Shown: positions 17,011-25,748 of the stretch, piece by piece
How positions within the stretch are numbered: the first letter of the stretch is position 1
How the letters are laid out: each line of letters starts with the position of its first letter
The notes under the pieces: model-generated
Told to the model about the DNA's origin: nothing
The model's input: only the letters and a program-made list of their open reading frames with translations
Databases searched by the model: none
NCBI RefSeq assembly: GCF_017565425.1
Contig: NZ_JAGEMK010000004.1
Span: 62,001-126,000 of the forward strand
Direction: 5' to 3'
From: Actinotalea soli
GTDB lineage: Bacteria; Actinomycetota; Actinomycetes; Actinomycetales; Cellulomonadaceae
Length of the DNA: 64,000 nucleotides
Program-made: the position numbers and the translations under genes

Positions 17011-18063
17011 TCATGCGGACGGGCGGACCTGCACGACGGACTTGCCCCGGGTGCGCCCGGCGGTCAGGTCCCCGATCGCCTCGGCGACCTCCTCGAGCGG
17101 GTACACCCGCCCGACGGCGGGGACCAGGGTGCCCGCGACCATCGCGTCGCGCAGGCGCCGGATACCGGCCCCCTCCTCCTTGGCCACGAAGAAGGTGAGC
17201 CGCTGCCGCACGAAGGGCGAGAGCAGCGCCGCGCCGATCGGCCGCCCGAGCCCGCCGGTCCACCGGTCACCGCCCTCGCTCCCGACGATCACGAGCGTCC
17301 CCGCCGGGGCGAGGATGCGGCGCAGGCGTCCGACGCGGACGCCGCCGCCGTTGTCGATGATCACGTCGTAGCGGACCGCCCCCTGCGTGACGTCGGCCGT
17401 CCCGTGGTCGACCACGTGGTCAGCACCCAGGGAGCGGACGAGGTCGAGCTTCGCGGCGCTGGCGGTGCCGGTGACCTCGGCCCCGGCCGCCTTCGCGATC
17501 TGGACGGCGTAGGTCCCCACCCCGCCCGACGCCCCCAGGACCAGCACCCGCTGCCCCGCGTGGACCCGTGCCACGTCATGCACAGCCTGCTGCGCCGTCA
17601 GGCCCGAGATCGCCACCGCGGCGGCCTGGACGGCGGAGATCCCGGCAGGACGGTGGACGAGCTTGTCGGCTCGGGCCCGGGCGTACCCCGCGAAGGTCGC
17701 GACGCCGATCCCGAAGACCTCCTCCCCCACGGAGAAGTCGCTGACCTCGGGGCCGACCGCGACGACACGGCCGGCGAGGTCCATGCCCAGCCCGCGCTGC
17801 CGCGGTCGGCGCAGTCCCAGGGCCAGACGGACGAGGTAGGGCTCCCCGGCCATGAGGTGCCAGACCCCCCGGTCGAGACCTGCCGCGTGCACCTCGACGA
17901 GCACCTCCCCGCGGCGTGGCGAGGGGGTGGGGACCTCCAGCACGCGCAGGTGCTCGGGTCCGCCGTACCGGGAGCGCACCACGGCCGGCATCCGCGCCGG
18001 CACCGCCCGCGCGCCGGAGGTTGGTGCCGTCCTCGTGCCGTCCTGCTCTCGAGAGCTGACCAT
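17011..18063 (-). CDS. NAD(P)-dependent alcohol dehydrogenase / quinone oxidoreductase-like (MDR)
   Basis: 350 residues of the medium-chain dehydrogenase superfamily. GroES-like N-terminal domain (about 25-150), then a Rossmann domain with VLVLGASGGVGTYAVQIAKA (about 173-192) that binds NAD(P)H. The catalytic zinc Cys and structural-zinc Cys cluster are absent, so it belongs to the zinc-free quinone-oxidoreductase-like branch. The ATG is preceded by an AGGAGG-type site. The gene is divergent from a TetR regulator across two matching operators and is the likely target of that repressor. Confidence 0.88.
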   Translation of the reverse strand: MVSSREQDGTRTAPTSGARAVPARMPAVVRSRYGGPEHLRVLEVPTPSPRRGEVLVEVHAAGLDRGVWHLMAGEPYLVRLALGLRRPRQRGLGMDLAGRVVAVGPEVSDFSVGEEVFGIGVATFAGYARARADKLVHRPAGISAVQAAAVAISGLTAQQAVHDVARVHAGQRVLVLGASGGVGTYAVQIAKAAGAEVTGTASAAKLDLVRSLGADHVVDHGTADVTQGAVRYDVIIDNGGGVRVGRLRRILAPAGTLVIVGSEGGDRWTGGLGRPIGAALLSPFVRQRLTFFVAKEEGAGIRRLRDAMVAGTLVPAVGRVYPLEEVAEAIGDLTAGRTRGKSVVQVRPSA

Positions 18064-18085
18064 CGGGGCCTCCTGGCTTCTGCCT

Positions 18086-18131
18086 TACTTAGTACGGCTG
18101 GCTTGCCCGACGATAGACGTACTAAGTACGG
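18086..18131. promoter_or_regulatory. Paired TetR operator between dehydrogenase and tetR genes
   Basis: TACTTAGTACGG (18086-18097) and TACTAAGTACGG (18120-18131) are direct copies differing by one base; each contains a short palindrome (TACT-T-AGTA; GTACT-A-AGTAC). The two copies are 34 bp apart, about three DNA turns, so two dimers could bind the same face. It lies in the 96-bp divergent region. Confidence 0.8.
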
Positions 18132-18159
18132 TCGGTCAAGAGCCGAGAGGACGGTGCAC

Positions 18160-18831
18160 GTGGCCCCACCTGCCGAGGACACCCCCCGGGCACCCTTGAC
18201 CCGCGACCGCGTGCTCGAGACGGCCCTCGGGGTCGCCGACCGGGTCGGCGTCGACGCCGTGACCATGCGCAGGCTCGCGGTCGAGCTGGGCGTCAAGCCC
18301 ATGTCGCTGTACCACCACGTGCCCGGCAAAGACGCGATCCTCGACGGGCTGGTCGACCGCGTCTTCGCCGAGATCGACGTGCCACCTGAGGGCCTCCCGT
18401 GGAAGGACGCGATCCGTCTCCGGTGCCTCTCGGCCCGTGCTGTCCTGCGCCGTCACCCCTGGGCGACCCCCCTCCTCGAGGGACGGACCTCCCCCGGTCC
18501 GGCGACCTTGCACCACCACGACGCGGTGCTGTCCTGCCTGCGCCGAGGCGGGCTCTCGCTGGCGCTCACGGCGCACGCGTACGCCGTCCTGGACAGCTTC
18601 GTCTACGGCTTCGCCCTCCAGGAGGCGACGCTGCCCTCCGGCGGCGACGAGGGGATCGCCGAGCTCGCGGAGCACATGGTCGAGACCTTCCCGGCCGGGG
18701 CCTACCCCCACCTCGTCGAGCTCGCGACGCACCACGTGCAGCAGCCCGGCTACGGCTTCAGCGCGTCCTTCGAGTTCGGGCTGGACCTGCTGCTCGACGG
18801 CATCGAGGCGGCGGCCGGGCGCAGGCTCTGA
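18160..18831 (+). CDS. TetR-family transcriptional repressor (TetR_C_1 type)
   Basis: 223 residues. The N-terminal HTH is VTMRRLAVELGVKPMSLYHH (about 28-47), followed by the LYHHVPGKDAILDGLVD segment typical of TetR proteins with the tetracycline-repressor-like C-terminal fold, the sensing domain. Ligand unknown. GTG codons at 18154 and 18160 are both possible; 18160 gives better spacing to GAGAGG. It likely represses itself and the divergent dehydrogenase through the paired operator. Confidence 0.88.
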   Translation: MAPPAEDTPRAPLTRDRVLETALGVADRVGVDAVTMRRLAVELGVKPMSLYHHVPGKDAILDGLVDRVFAEIDVPPEGLPWKDAIRLRCLSARAVLRRHPWATPLLEGRTSPGPATLHHHDAVLSCLRRGGLSLALTAHAYAVLDSFVYGFALQEATLPSGGDEGIAELAEHMVETFPAGAYPHLVELATHHVQQPGYGFSASFEFGLDLLLDGIEAAAGRRL

Positions 18832-18859
18832 CGACCGCGTGACGCCACCCCGGGCCGGG

Positions 18860-19516
18860 TTACGCCGGGGTGCGCCGGGCCAGGAGCGTCGAGTCGTGGA
18901 GGTGGTGGGTGACTCCGTCGCGGGTCGTGGTCCGAGGCCGCTGCTCGACGAGGAGAGGCTCGACCCCCTCGGTCAGCCCGGGCAGCAGCTCCCCGGCCGT
19001 GAACATCGCGCGCCGCCGGCTCTCGGTGATCCCCGGGAAGCTCTCGTCCGGGGCGTGCCCGACCACGAGCAGGTGCCCACCGGGAGCCACGGCACCGCAC
19101 AGCCGACGGACGACGTCGACCATGCCGCCGTCGGGCGGGTGCAGGAAGTGGGTGGTCACCAGGTCGAAGGTGCGGCCCTCGGCCGTGAAGGTGCGGGCGT
19201 CGACCTGCCACCAGTCGGTACGGTCGCTGACGGCCGCCTCCGCGGCGTGGCGGGCCGCGCGGGCCAGGCCGTTGGCGGAGAAGTCCGCGCCCGTCGCGTG
19301 CCAGCCCTGCTGGGCCAGCCAGATGACGTCCCCACCCTCCCCGCACCCGAGATCGAGGGCACGACCCGGGGTCAGCCGGGAGGCCTCGGCCACCAGCTGT
19401 GCGTTCGGACGGCCGGACCAGATCTGCTCCGCTCCCGCGTAGCGCTCCTCCCAGGCGGCAGGCTCGAACATGGCCCGGGAGTCCTCCTCGGCGGGGGCGT
19501 GCTGGTGCTCGGCCAT
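18860..19516 (-). CDS. Class I SAM-dependent methyltransferase
   Basis: 218 residues. SAM-binding motif I is ALDLGCGEGGDVIWLA (about 50-65), with post-motif acidic ATGADFS, and FDLVTTHFLHPP as motif IV/post region. This resembles the TehB/thiopurine-type small methyltransferases that modify small compounds; target unknown. ATG follows GAGGAGACC. It ends 28 nt after the convergent tetR stop codon. Confidence 0.87.
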   Translation of the reverse strand: MAEHQHAPAEEDSRAMFEPAAWEERYAGAEQIWSGRPNAQLVAEASRLTPGRALDLGCGEGGDVIWLAQQGWHATGADFSANGLARAARHAAEAAVSDRTDWWQVDARTFTAEGRTFDLVTTHFLHPPDGGMVDVVRRLCGAVAPGGHLLVVGHAPDESFPGITESRRRAMFTAGELLPGLTEGVEPLLVEQRPRTTTRDGVTHHLHDSTLLARRTPA

Positions 19517-19781
19517 CAGAGGTCTCCTCGAGGGATCGGCGCGGGCGCAGCTCCGGTGTGCCGGTGGTGCGTCGCGTGGTGGTGCGCCGTCGAGCGCGCT
19601 CTGCCCAGCCTCACCGACCACACCGCTAGGCGCAAGAGCCCTTGCTGTTCCGGCAAGACGCTGGCCCGTGCATGTCACCGTGCGGGACCTGCGACCGATG
19701 AGTTCGCACGCCTCCGTCGGTCCACCCCTACGCACCAGACGCGAGCAGCGCGTCGGCGCCCCGCCGAGCACTGGAGGAGCC

Positions 19782-20573
19782 ATGACCGAGTTCGCCACGA
19801 CAGCCCACGGAGACCGCGTCGCCTACGACCGTCGGGGCGAGGGGCCCGGGCTGGTCTTCATCGCCGGTGGCGGCCCGATCTTCCGAGCGAACGACCCCGT
19901 GACGAGCGCGACGGCCGAGCTCGCGTCGGCGGCGGGGCTGTGCACCGTGGTGTACGACCGCCTCGGCCGCGGGGAGAGCCGTGCGGGCGGACGACTGACC
20001 CTCGAGCGCGAGCTGGGCGCCGTGGCCGCGATGCTCGAGGTGGTCGGCGGTCGAGCCGTGCTGTGCGGCCACTCCTCAGGGTGCTCGATCGCGCTGGCGG
20101 CGGCCGACGCCGGCCTGCCCGTCGCATCTCTGGCTCTGTGGGAGGCGCCGCTGGGTGACCCCTCAGAGAAGGTGCGGAGGTGGTTCGCCGAGTTCGAGCG
20201 ACGCCTGGACGCCGAGGACTACGTCGGGGCGACCGAGCAGTACATGGAGGACATGCCCCCCGAGTGGCTCGAGGGCCTGCGCCAGTCCCCCGACTTCGCC
20301 GAGATCGCGCGAGGGGCGGTCAGCCAGCGCGCCGACGGCGAGTCCCTCGTCTGGGCGACGCACGCGCTCGAGGACGGCAGCCTCGCCGGGCTGCACACCC
20401 CGCTGCTGGCGATGTACGGCACGAGCACCCTGCCCGAGATGCCGTCGGCCGCCGCCTGGATCGCGTCCGTGGTCACAGGGACGTCCGTCGAGGAGATGCC
20501 AGGGACGGACCACACCTGGGAGGCCGAGCCGATGGCGCGGCGACTGGCGGAGCTCGCGCTCACGCACCCCTGA
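19782..20573 (+). CDS. Alpha/beta-fold hydrolase
   Basis: 263 residues. FIAGGGPIF is the oxyanion-hole loop, VVYDRLGRGESRAGG the usual strand/turn, GHSSGCSIALA the nucleophile elbow (Ser near 91), and GTDHTWEAEP carries the likely catalytic His. A general esterase/hydrolase of unknown substrate. A GGAGGAG site precedes the ATG at 6 nt. It converges with the HxlR gene, separated by only 3 nt. The 265-bp upstream stretch 19517-19781 shows no gene I can support. Confidence 0.87.
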   Translation: MTEFATTAHGDRVAYDRRGEGPGLVFIAGGGPIFRANDPVTSATAELASAAGLCTVVYDRLGRGESRAGGRLTLERELGAVAAMLEVVGGRAVLCGHSSGCSIALAAADAGLPVASLALWEAPLGDPSEKVRRWFAEFERRLDAEDYVGATEQYMEDMPPEWLEGLRQSPDFAEIARGAVSQRADGESLVWATHALEDGSLAGLHTPLLAMYGTSTLPEMPSAAAWIASVVTGTSVEEMPGTDHTWEAEPMARRLAELALTHP

Positions 20574-20576
20574 CGG

Positions 20577-20945
20577 TCAGCTCGCCTCGAAGCGGTCGCG
20601 TGCGGCCTCGATCTGGGGCAGGGCCGCCGCCGTCCACCGCAGGAGGGCCTCGATCGGCTCGCGCAGGGACTTGCCGAGAGGCGTGATGCGGTACTCGACG
20701 GCGACCGGACGGGAGCTCACGACCGAACGCTCGACGATCCCGTTGCGCTCGAGGCGCCGCAGGGTGGCCGTCAGGGACTTCTGGGTGACCGCCGGGATGG
20801 CCCGGCGCAGCTCGTTGAAGCGCAGAGGTCGCTCGCACAGCTCCTCGAGCACGTGGACCGACCACCGGTCGAGGACCTGGTCGAGCAGCTCACGGTGAGA
20901 CGGTGCGATCTCGAGCCGTCCGGACGGGTGCGTGGTTTCCGGCAT
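20577..20945 (-). CDS. HxlR-family transcriptional regulator
   Basis: 122 residues. Winged-helix of the HxlR type: RWSVHVLEELCERPLRFNEL, then AVTQKSLTATLRRLERNGIV (recognition helix). Many relatives sense electrophiles or aldehydes, but no sensor Cys is obvious beyond the one in EELCERP. ATG at 20945 is preferred; an in-frame GTG/ATG further upstream would run into the operator. Divergent from the RidA-like gene. Confidence 0.88.
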   Translation of the reverse strand: MPETTHPSGRLEIAPSHRELLDQVLDRWSVHVLEELCERPLRFNELRRAIPAVTQKSLTATLRRLERNGIVERSVVSSRPVAVEYRITPLGKSLREPIEALLRWTAAALPQIEAARDRFEAS

Positions 20946-20965
20946 GACACCTGGTCTCGTTGAAG

Positions 20966-21000
20966 TGCCTTGAGGCAACTAGGTATAACACAGATACCTA
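20966..21000. promoter_or_regulatory. HxlR operator region
   Basis: TAGGTAT (20980-20986), seven bases, ATACCTA (20994-21000): a perfect 7-bp inverted repeat 14 bp before the RidA-like start. Next to it TGCCT-TG-AGGCA (20966-20977) is a second small palindrome close to the HxlR start. Both lie in the 69-bp divergent gap. Confidence 0.75.
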
Positions 21001-21014
21001 CAACGAGGAGCCTC

Positions 21015-21428
21015 ATGACCGTGCACCTGTTCAGCCCCGACGACCTCATGCAGCCCGTGCCGTACCACCACGTGGCTGTCGCGACCGGCAGCCGCCACGT
21101 GTACGTCGCCGGCCAGATCTCCCGCGACGCGGCGGGCACCCCCCTCGCCCCCGGGGACCTCGCGGGCCAGACCGCCCAGGCCCTGCGCAACACGGGCGCC
21201 GCGCTCCGGTCGGCCGGCGCCTCCTTCGACGACGTCGTCCGGCTGACCTTCTACGTCACCGGGTGGAGCCCGGACAAGATCGGTGGGTTCATGGCCGGTG
21301 TCGAGAGCGTGGCCGAGGAGCTGGGCCTGCCCACTCCCCTGCCCCCGGCCTCCCTGATCGGTGTGGAGATGCTCTTCGAGCCCGACGTGCTCGTCGAGGT
21401 CGAGGCGACCGCCGTCCTCGACGCGTAG
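21015..21428 (+). CDS. RidA/YjgF-family protein lacking the usual catalytic Arg
   Basis: 137 residues, usual RidA length. Recognisable core: VYVAGQISRDAAGTPLAPGD, then QALRNTGAALRSAGASFDDV and RLTFYVTG. Canonical RidA deaminates reactive enamines/imines using an Arg in a PAR motif near the C-terminus; here the matching stretch reads PPASLIGVEML, with Ser in place of Arg. It therefore belongs to a divergent Rid subgroup whose reaction may differ. GAGGAG precedes the ATG. Likely controlled by the divergent HxlR protein. Confidence 0.85.
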   Translation: MTVHLFSPDDLMQPVPYHHVAVATGSRHVYVAGQISRDAAGTPLAPGDLAGQTAQALRNTGAALRSAGASFDDVVRLTFYVTGWSPDKIGGFMAGVESVAEELGLPTPLPPASLIGVEMLFEPDVLVEVEATAVLDA

Positions 21429-21468
21429 GCCGGGTGCGTCGACGCGGAGGGTGCCCGCGCCGAGGTCC

Positions 21469-24400
21469 TCAGGCCCGGGCGCCCCACCGCCGCCGCACCA
21501 TCAGCACCGCAGCACCGCTGAGCAGGAGCACCACGGACAGCAGGCTCATCGTGATCGCCTCGGCACCGGTGGCGCCGAGCTGACCACCCCCGGAGCTCCC
21601 CGGACCGCCTGCGGCACCCGAGCCGCCCGTGCCCGGCCCTGATCCGGACCCGCCGTCCCCGCTACCGGCCCCACCCGGGCCTGGGCCACTGCTCCCGCCG
21701 CCAGACCCACCGCCGGGCCCGTCGCCCTCCGGGTCGACCGGTGCCGCGAGCACGTTCAACGTGACGGGCTCGAGCTCGGTGGTCCCGACGGCGCTGGTCA
21801 CGCGCAGGCGCAGCTGGAGGCCGTCGTCCGCGGAGGTCGGGGTGTAGCGCAGGGTGAAGGTCCGGGTCGTGAGGTCCGCGGCGGCCGCCGTGACGACCCC
21901 GGCGCTCTCGGCGAGGTCCCTGCCGAAGGAGGGCGATGCGGAGACCTGGTCGGTGACCGCGCCCGAGGGCAGCGGGCCCCACGTGGCACCACCGTCCCGG
22001 GACGAGGACCACTCGGCCGAGGTGAGCAGACCCTCGACGGTGTAGCGCAGCTCGAAGGCCCTGCCCGCGGTCACGGTCGCGACGCCGTCCGCCCCGACGG
22101 TCACCCCGTCGGGGCCGGAGATGAGCTCGGGCACCTCGGCGACGGTGAGCACGGCCGTCGCACTGGTCGCGGTGGTGCTGCCGGCCACGAGGGTCGAGGT
22201 CGCACGAGCACGCACCTGCAGCCCGTCGCTCGCGAGGGTTGCCATGAGGTCCAGCTGGGGGCCGGTGACCCCGGCCACGGGCTCCCAGGACGTCCCGTCG
22301 GCCGAGGTCTCCCAGGTGACGGTGGGCGTGGGAGTGCCGCCCGTCACGACGGTGAAGCGCGCCTGCTCACCGGGGGCGACGGCGACGTCTGCCGGTGCGC
22401 TCACCGTCGGTGGGGTCAGGACGGTGAGACGGGCGGTACCGCTGGGTACGTCCGCCTCGACCGTGTTCGTGGCGAGGGCCCGGACGTCGAGATCCTGGGT
22501 GGCGGTGAGCTCGAGGGTGCCACCGGCCGCCCCGTCGACGTCGGTCCACGCACCCCCGAGCGGTCGGGTCTGCCAGCGCAGGGTGGGGTCCGGGGTGCCG
22601 GAGGCCGCCGCGGTGAAGGTCGCGGTGGTACCGACGTCGGCGGTCAGGTCCTGCGGCTGCGTGGCGAAGGCCGGTGCCTCGCCGACGGACAGCACCGCGG
22701 CGACCGAGACCGTGGTCCCCGCGCTGTTGGTCGCGCGGGCCCGAACCTGGGCGCCGTCGCTGGTCACGTCGGCGGGGGTGATGCTGAGCGTGGTCCCGGT
22801 GCCCGCGGGCTGCCAGACGCCGTCGGCGTCGAGCTGCTCCCAGAGGACCGTCGCGGTCGGTCGGGCGTCGACCGCCACGGTGAAGGTCGCCGTCTGGCCC
22901 ACCTCGACCGCGGTCGACGTGGGCTGCGTGGTGAAGGAGGGGGCCCAGTGCACCGTGAGCGCAGCAGCACCGGTCACGACCTCGTGCGGGCCGTCGACCA
23001 GGGTGGTGGCCGCGCGGGCCCGGTACTCGGCCCCGTCGAGGGCCCGAGCCGCGGTGATCTCGAGGGTCGCGGTGGTCAGGTCGCCGTCGGTCGAAGCCGT
23101 GCCACCGGGCGCCGCCACCCAGGACGACGCCCCGACGAGCCTGCGCTCCCAGGTGACCCCGCTCGGGGCGGGCGAGCCCTCGACCGTGGCGGTGAAGGTC
23201 GCGACCTCCCCGTCGACGACGGTCGCGGCCGAGGGTGAGCTCGCGACCGCGAGGGGGGTCTGCACCGTGAGGGTCGCGACCGTCGAGGGCACGGCGCCCG
23301 TGGTCCCCGTCAGGACGGCCCGCACCTGGAGGTCGTCGTCCGCGGCGGAGGTGGTGCGCACATAGGTGGCGCCGGTGGCTCCAGGGACATCGACCCACGG
23401 CGCCTCACCCGAGGACCGCACCTGCCACCGGACGGTCGGAGCAGGGACCCCGGCCGCGGCGACCTCGAAGGTCGCGTCCTGACCCGCGACGACGACGACG
23501 TCCTGGGGTGCCGCGCTGATCTCGGGGCCCCAGGTCACCGTGAGGGTCGCGGCCGCACTGGTGACGGTGCCGGCGCTGCTCGTGGCGACGAGCCGGTACC
23601 GGTCCCCCTGGAGGTCGCGCCCGGCGTCCACCGTCAGGGTGCCGGTCGTCGCCCCGGCGACGTCGGCCCAGCTCGAGGTGCCGGCAGGCGCGGTCTGCCA
23701 CTGGAGGGTGGGTGCCGGGTTCCCGGTGACCGTCGCGGTGAAGCTCGCGGTCGCCCCCTCGACCGCGCTCGCGTCGGCCGGGCCTGCCGTGATCGCCGGG
23801 GGCACGGCGCGCTGCACGGTCGTGGTGCGGGTGGCGCCGTCGAGGGTCGTCTGCACCAGGGCCTCGAGGGCCGCACCTGTCGTGTAGGTGTGGGTGGCGG
23901 TCCCGTCGGCGAGCAGGGTCGCGCCCCCGGTGCCACCGGTCGCGGCGTCGGCGGGGGCGGTGGACCAGCCCACGGGCCTGCCGGCGAGCAGAGCCAGCAG
24001 GCGCGGGTCGGCCGCACCGCCCTGGGAGGACCGCACGGTCGCGGTGACCGCCACGTCGTCGTTCTCGTTGGGCTGGGTCGGTGCCGCCTGGGTGAACAGC
24101 CCCACGAAGGACGCCGCGGTCGCACCCCCGGCGAGGGTCTGGCACCCGGCGGCCGGGCCGTCGGCGCAGCCCCACCAGTTGCCACCGGCCGCGACCGGAC
24201 CCGTGACGGCGACGTTCCGCGTGGTGCCGCCGATGGTCTCGGTGCTGCCGACCAGGCGTGACGCGGTGACCGTGCTGCCCGCCGGGAGAGCCAGGGCCCC
24301 GCCCGACCCGGGACCGTCCAGACCGCCGGAGACCGTGCTGGACTCGACGCTCGACGCCTCGACCGTGGTCGGCCCCGTCGCGTACACGGCCCCGCCTCGC

Positions 24401-25272
24401 GGGCCGGAGGCCGTCGCCGCCGCCGTCACGGAGCTGCCGCTGAAGGTGCTCGCCGTGATCGTCGCGGGGGCCTCGGTGAACACGGCGCCGCCGCCCAGCA
24501 CGCCCGCAGCGTCCCCGACGTTCGTCACGGCGTTGCCCGAGAAGCTCGTCCCGGTGATGGTGAGCCGGTCGCTCGCGCTGCTGGCGAGCATCGCGACCGC
24601 GCCGCCCGGGGCGCCGTCGGCGGTGTTGCCCGTGAAGGTGCAGTCGGTGATCTCGAGGAGGCCACCGTTCATCTGGATCGCCCCGCCCGGGGCTCCCGCG
24701 TCCCCGGTGCCGGTGACGTTGCGGTTGTCCCGGACGGCGCAGTCCTCGAGGCGCAGGGTGTCGGGCTGGGCCGGGTCGCCGGTGCCCGCCAGGACCGCGC
24801 CACCGCCGGCGTAGGGGTCCTCGACGGTCTCGTCGCCGTGGCCGCCGACCAGCTCGACACGCGCCAGGGTGACGTCGACGCCTCCGACGAGCTCCGGGTC
24901 GACGTCGAGGATCCGGCCACCAGCACCGTCGACCGTGAACCGGCCGCCCGAGCCGGCGACGGTGATGACGCTCGCGCCCGTGGGGGCGACGCTCAGGGGG
25001 CCCGCCGTCAGGGTCACGGTGGTCCCGGCCGGCACCACGACCTCACCTCCGCCCGACGCGGCTGCGACCTCGCACAACGCCTCGCGCAGCGTGGTGCCAC
25101 TCGTGCCGTCGTCGCACCCCGTGAGCAGCGCACGGTCCCCGGCGTCTGTCACGGTGACGGTCGTCGCTGCGCTCGCCTCCGCCACGGGCACCACGACGGC
25201 GAGCGCCGCGGCGAGGGCGACAGCCGCGACGCCGGCCAGGACGCGCGGGGAGGGCGAGGTCACCGGGGGCAC
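21469..25272 (-). CDS. Cell-wall-anchored surface protein: beta-helix plus six to seven Ig-like domains, LGATG sorting signal
   Basis: 1267 residues. Signal peptide about 1-36. Residues about 40-400 look like a right-handed beta-helix (many short GGAV/SGN repeats as in pectate-lyase-like or POMP-type proteins). From about 500 to 1180 there are six clear Ig-like domains, each starting like VEGATASFTATVTGNPAPT and followed by LQWQ/VRWQ, plus a divergent seventh. A Gly/Ser-rich linker leads to LGATG, a membrane helix and RRRWGARA: a sortase (class E-like) wall-sorting signal. Likely an adhesin or substrate-binding surface stalk. The GTG start has no strong ribosome-binding site. It faces the tail-collar cassette across a shared dyad. 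Confidence 0.85.
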   Translation of the reverse strand: MPPVTSPSPRVLAGVAAVALAAALAVVVPVAEASAATTVTVTDAGDRALLTGCDDGTSGTTLREALCEVAAASGGGEVVVPAGTTVTLTAGPLSVAPTGASVITVAGSGGRFTVDGAGGRILDVDPELVGGVDVTLARVELVGGHGDETVEDPYAGGGAVLAGTGDPAQPDTLRLEDCAVRDNRNVTGTGDAGAPGGAIQMNGGLLEITDCTFTGNTADGAPGGAVAMLASSASDRLTITGTSFSGNAVTNVGDAAGVLGGGAVFTEAPATITASTFSGSSVTAAATASGPRGGAVYATGPTTVEASSVESSTVSGGLDGPGSGGALALPAGSTVTASRLVGSTETIGGTTRNVAVTGPVAAGGNWWGCADGPAAGCQTLAGGATAASFVGLFTQAAPTQPNENDDVAVTATVRSSQGGAADPRLLALLAGRPVGWSTAPADAATGGTGGATLLADGTATHTYTTGAALEALVQTTLDGATRTTTVQRAVPPAITAGPADASAVEGATASFTATVTGNPAPTLQWQTAPAGTSSWADVAGATTGTLTVDAGRDLQGDRYRLVATSSAGTVTSAAATLTVTWGPEISAAPQDVVVVAGQDATFEVAAAGVPAPTVRWQVRSSGEAPWVDVPGATGATYVRTTSAADDDLQVRAVLTGTTGAVPSTVATLTVQTPLAVASSPSAATVVDGEVATFTATVEGSPAPSGVTWERRLVGASSWVAAPGGTASTDGDLTTATLEITAARALDGAEYRARAATTLVDGPHEVVTGAAALTVHWAPSFTTQPTSTAVEVGQTATFTVAVDARPTATVLWEQLDADGVWQPAGTGTTLSITPADVTSDGAQVRARATNSAGTTVSVAAVLSVGEAPAFATQPQDLTADVGTTATFTAAASGTPDPTLRWQTRPLGGAWTDVDGAAGGTLELTATQDLDVRALATNTVEADVPSGTARLTVLTPPTVSAPADVAVAPGEQARFTVVTGGTPTPTVTWETSADGTSWEPVAGVTGPQLDLMATLASDGLQVRARATSTLVAGSTTATSATAVLTVAEVPELISGPDGVTVGADGVATVTAGRAFELRYTVEGLLTSAEWSSSRDGGATWGPLPSGAVTDQVSASPSFGRDLAESAGVVTAAAADLTTRTFTLRYTPTSADDGLQLRLRVTSAVGTTELEPVTLNVLAAPVDPEGDGPGGGSGGGSSGPGPGGAGSGDGGSGSGPGTGGSGAAGGPGSSGGGQLGATGAEAITMSLLSVVLLLSGAAVLMVRRRWGARA

Positions 25273-25289
25273 GAAGCGAGGCTAGAGGG

Positions 25290-25325
25290 TTTCACCCGGT
25301 CACAACCGGTTCCGGCCGGGTGAAA
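25290..25325. promoter_or_regulatory. Concentric 36-bp dyad between surface-protein and tail-collar cassette genes
   Basis: TTTCACCCGG (25290-25299) and CCGGGTGAAA (25316-25325) pair perfectly; AACCGGTT (25304-25311) is a perfect palindrome sharing exactly the same centre (25307.5). Only the two 4-bp linkers break the symmetry. It lies in the 110-bp gap between divergent genes, placed to control both. A smaller inverted repeat CGATC-GCTTT-GATCG follows at 25338-25352. Confidence 0.75.
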
Positions 25326-25382
25326 GGTCATAGGCTCCGATCGCTTTGATCGTTCCTGACGCTGACCTCCCGAGGTGACCCT

Positions 25383-25748
25383 GTGCCCACGCTCACGCGC
25401 CGCACCGTGCTCGCCGTGGGCGCCGTCGCGACAGGTGTCGCGGTCGCGGGGGGCGTGCAGGTCGTGCGTCGGCGCCACATCCCCCTCGAGCTCGCGGTCC
25501 TGCAGCCCCTGGTCGGGTCACGCTTCCGCGTCGAGGGCCGCACGGTGACGCTCAGCGCCGTGACCGGGCCCGGCGACGCCCGGCCGACAGCCAAGGCCTT
25601 CCACCTCACCTTCACCTCCCCCCGTCCCCTGGACCTCCCGGGGGAGATCCGCACCCTCGAGCACGCCGACGGCGACCTGGTGGTGCACCTCGAGCCCGTG
25701 GGCGCGGAGGGCACCGCCCTCGAGGCCGTCGTGAACCGGTCCGTCTGA
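25383..25748 (+). CDS. Tat-signal DUF6916-like protein
   Basis: 121 residues. The N-terminus LTRRTVLAVGAVATG is a twin-arginine signal followed by a hydrophobic helix, so it is probably exported folded or membrane-anchored. The body (about 40-120: LVGSRFRVEG, FHLTFTSPRPLDLPG, LEHADGDLVVHLEPVG) matches the DUF6916 pattern, a family usually encoded beside tail-collar/Mdp proteins; function unknown. GTG start. The stop codon overlaps the next ATG by one base, so it heads a translationally coupled cassette. Confidence 0.75.
   Translation: MPTLTRRTVLAVGAVATGVAVAGGVQVVRRRHIPLELAVLQPLVGSRFRVEGRTVTLSAVTGPGDARPTAKAFHLTFTSPRPLDLPGEIRTLEHADGDLVVHLEPVGAEGTALEAVVNRSV

Noticed and set aside
16846-18159. 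Long open frame on the plus strand upstream of the TetR gene
   Set aside because: It is the antisense shadow of flotillin's 5' region and of the alcohol dehydrogenase: Arg/Pro/Gly/Asp-rich with no domain; only its 3' part from 18160 is the TetR gene.
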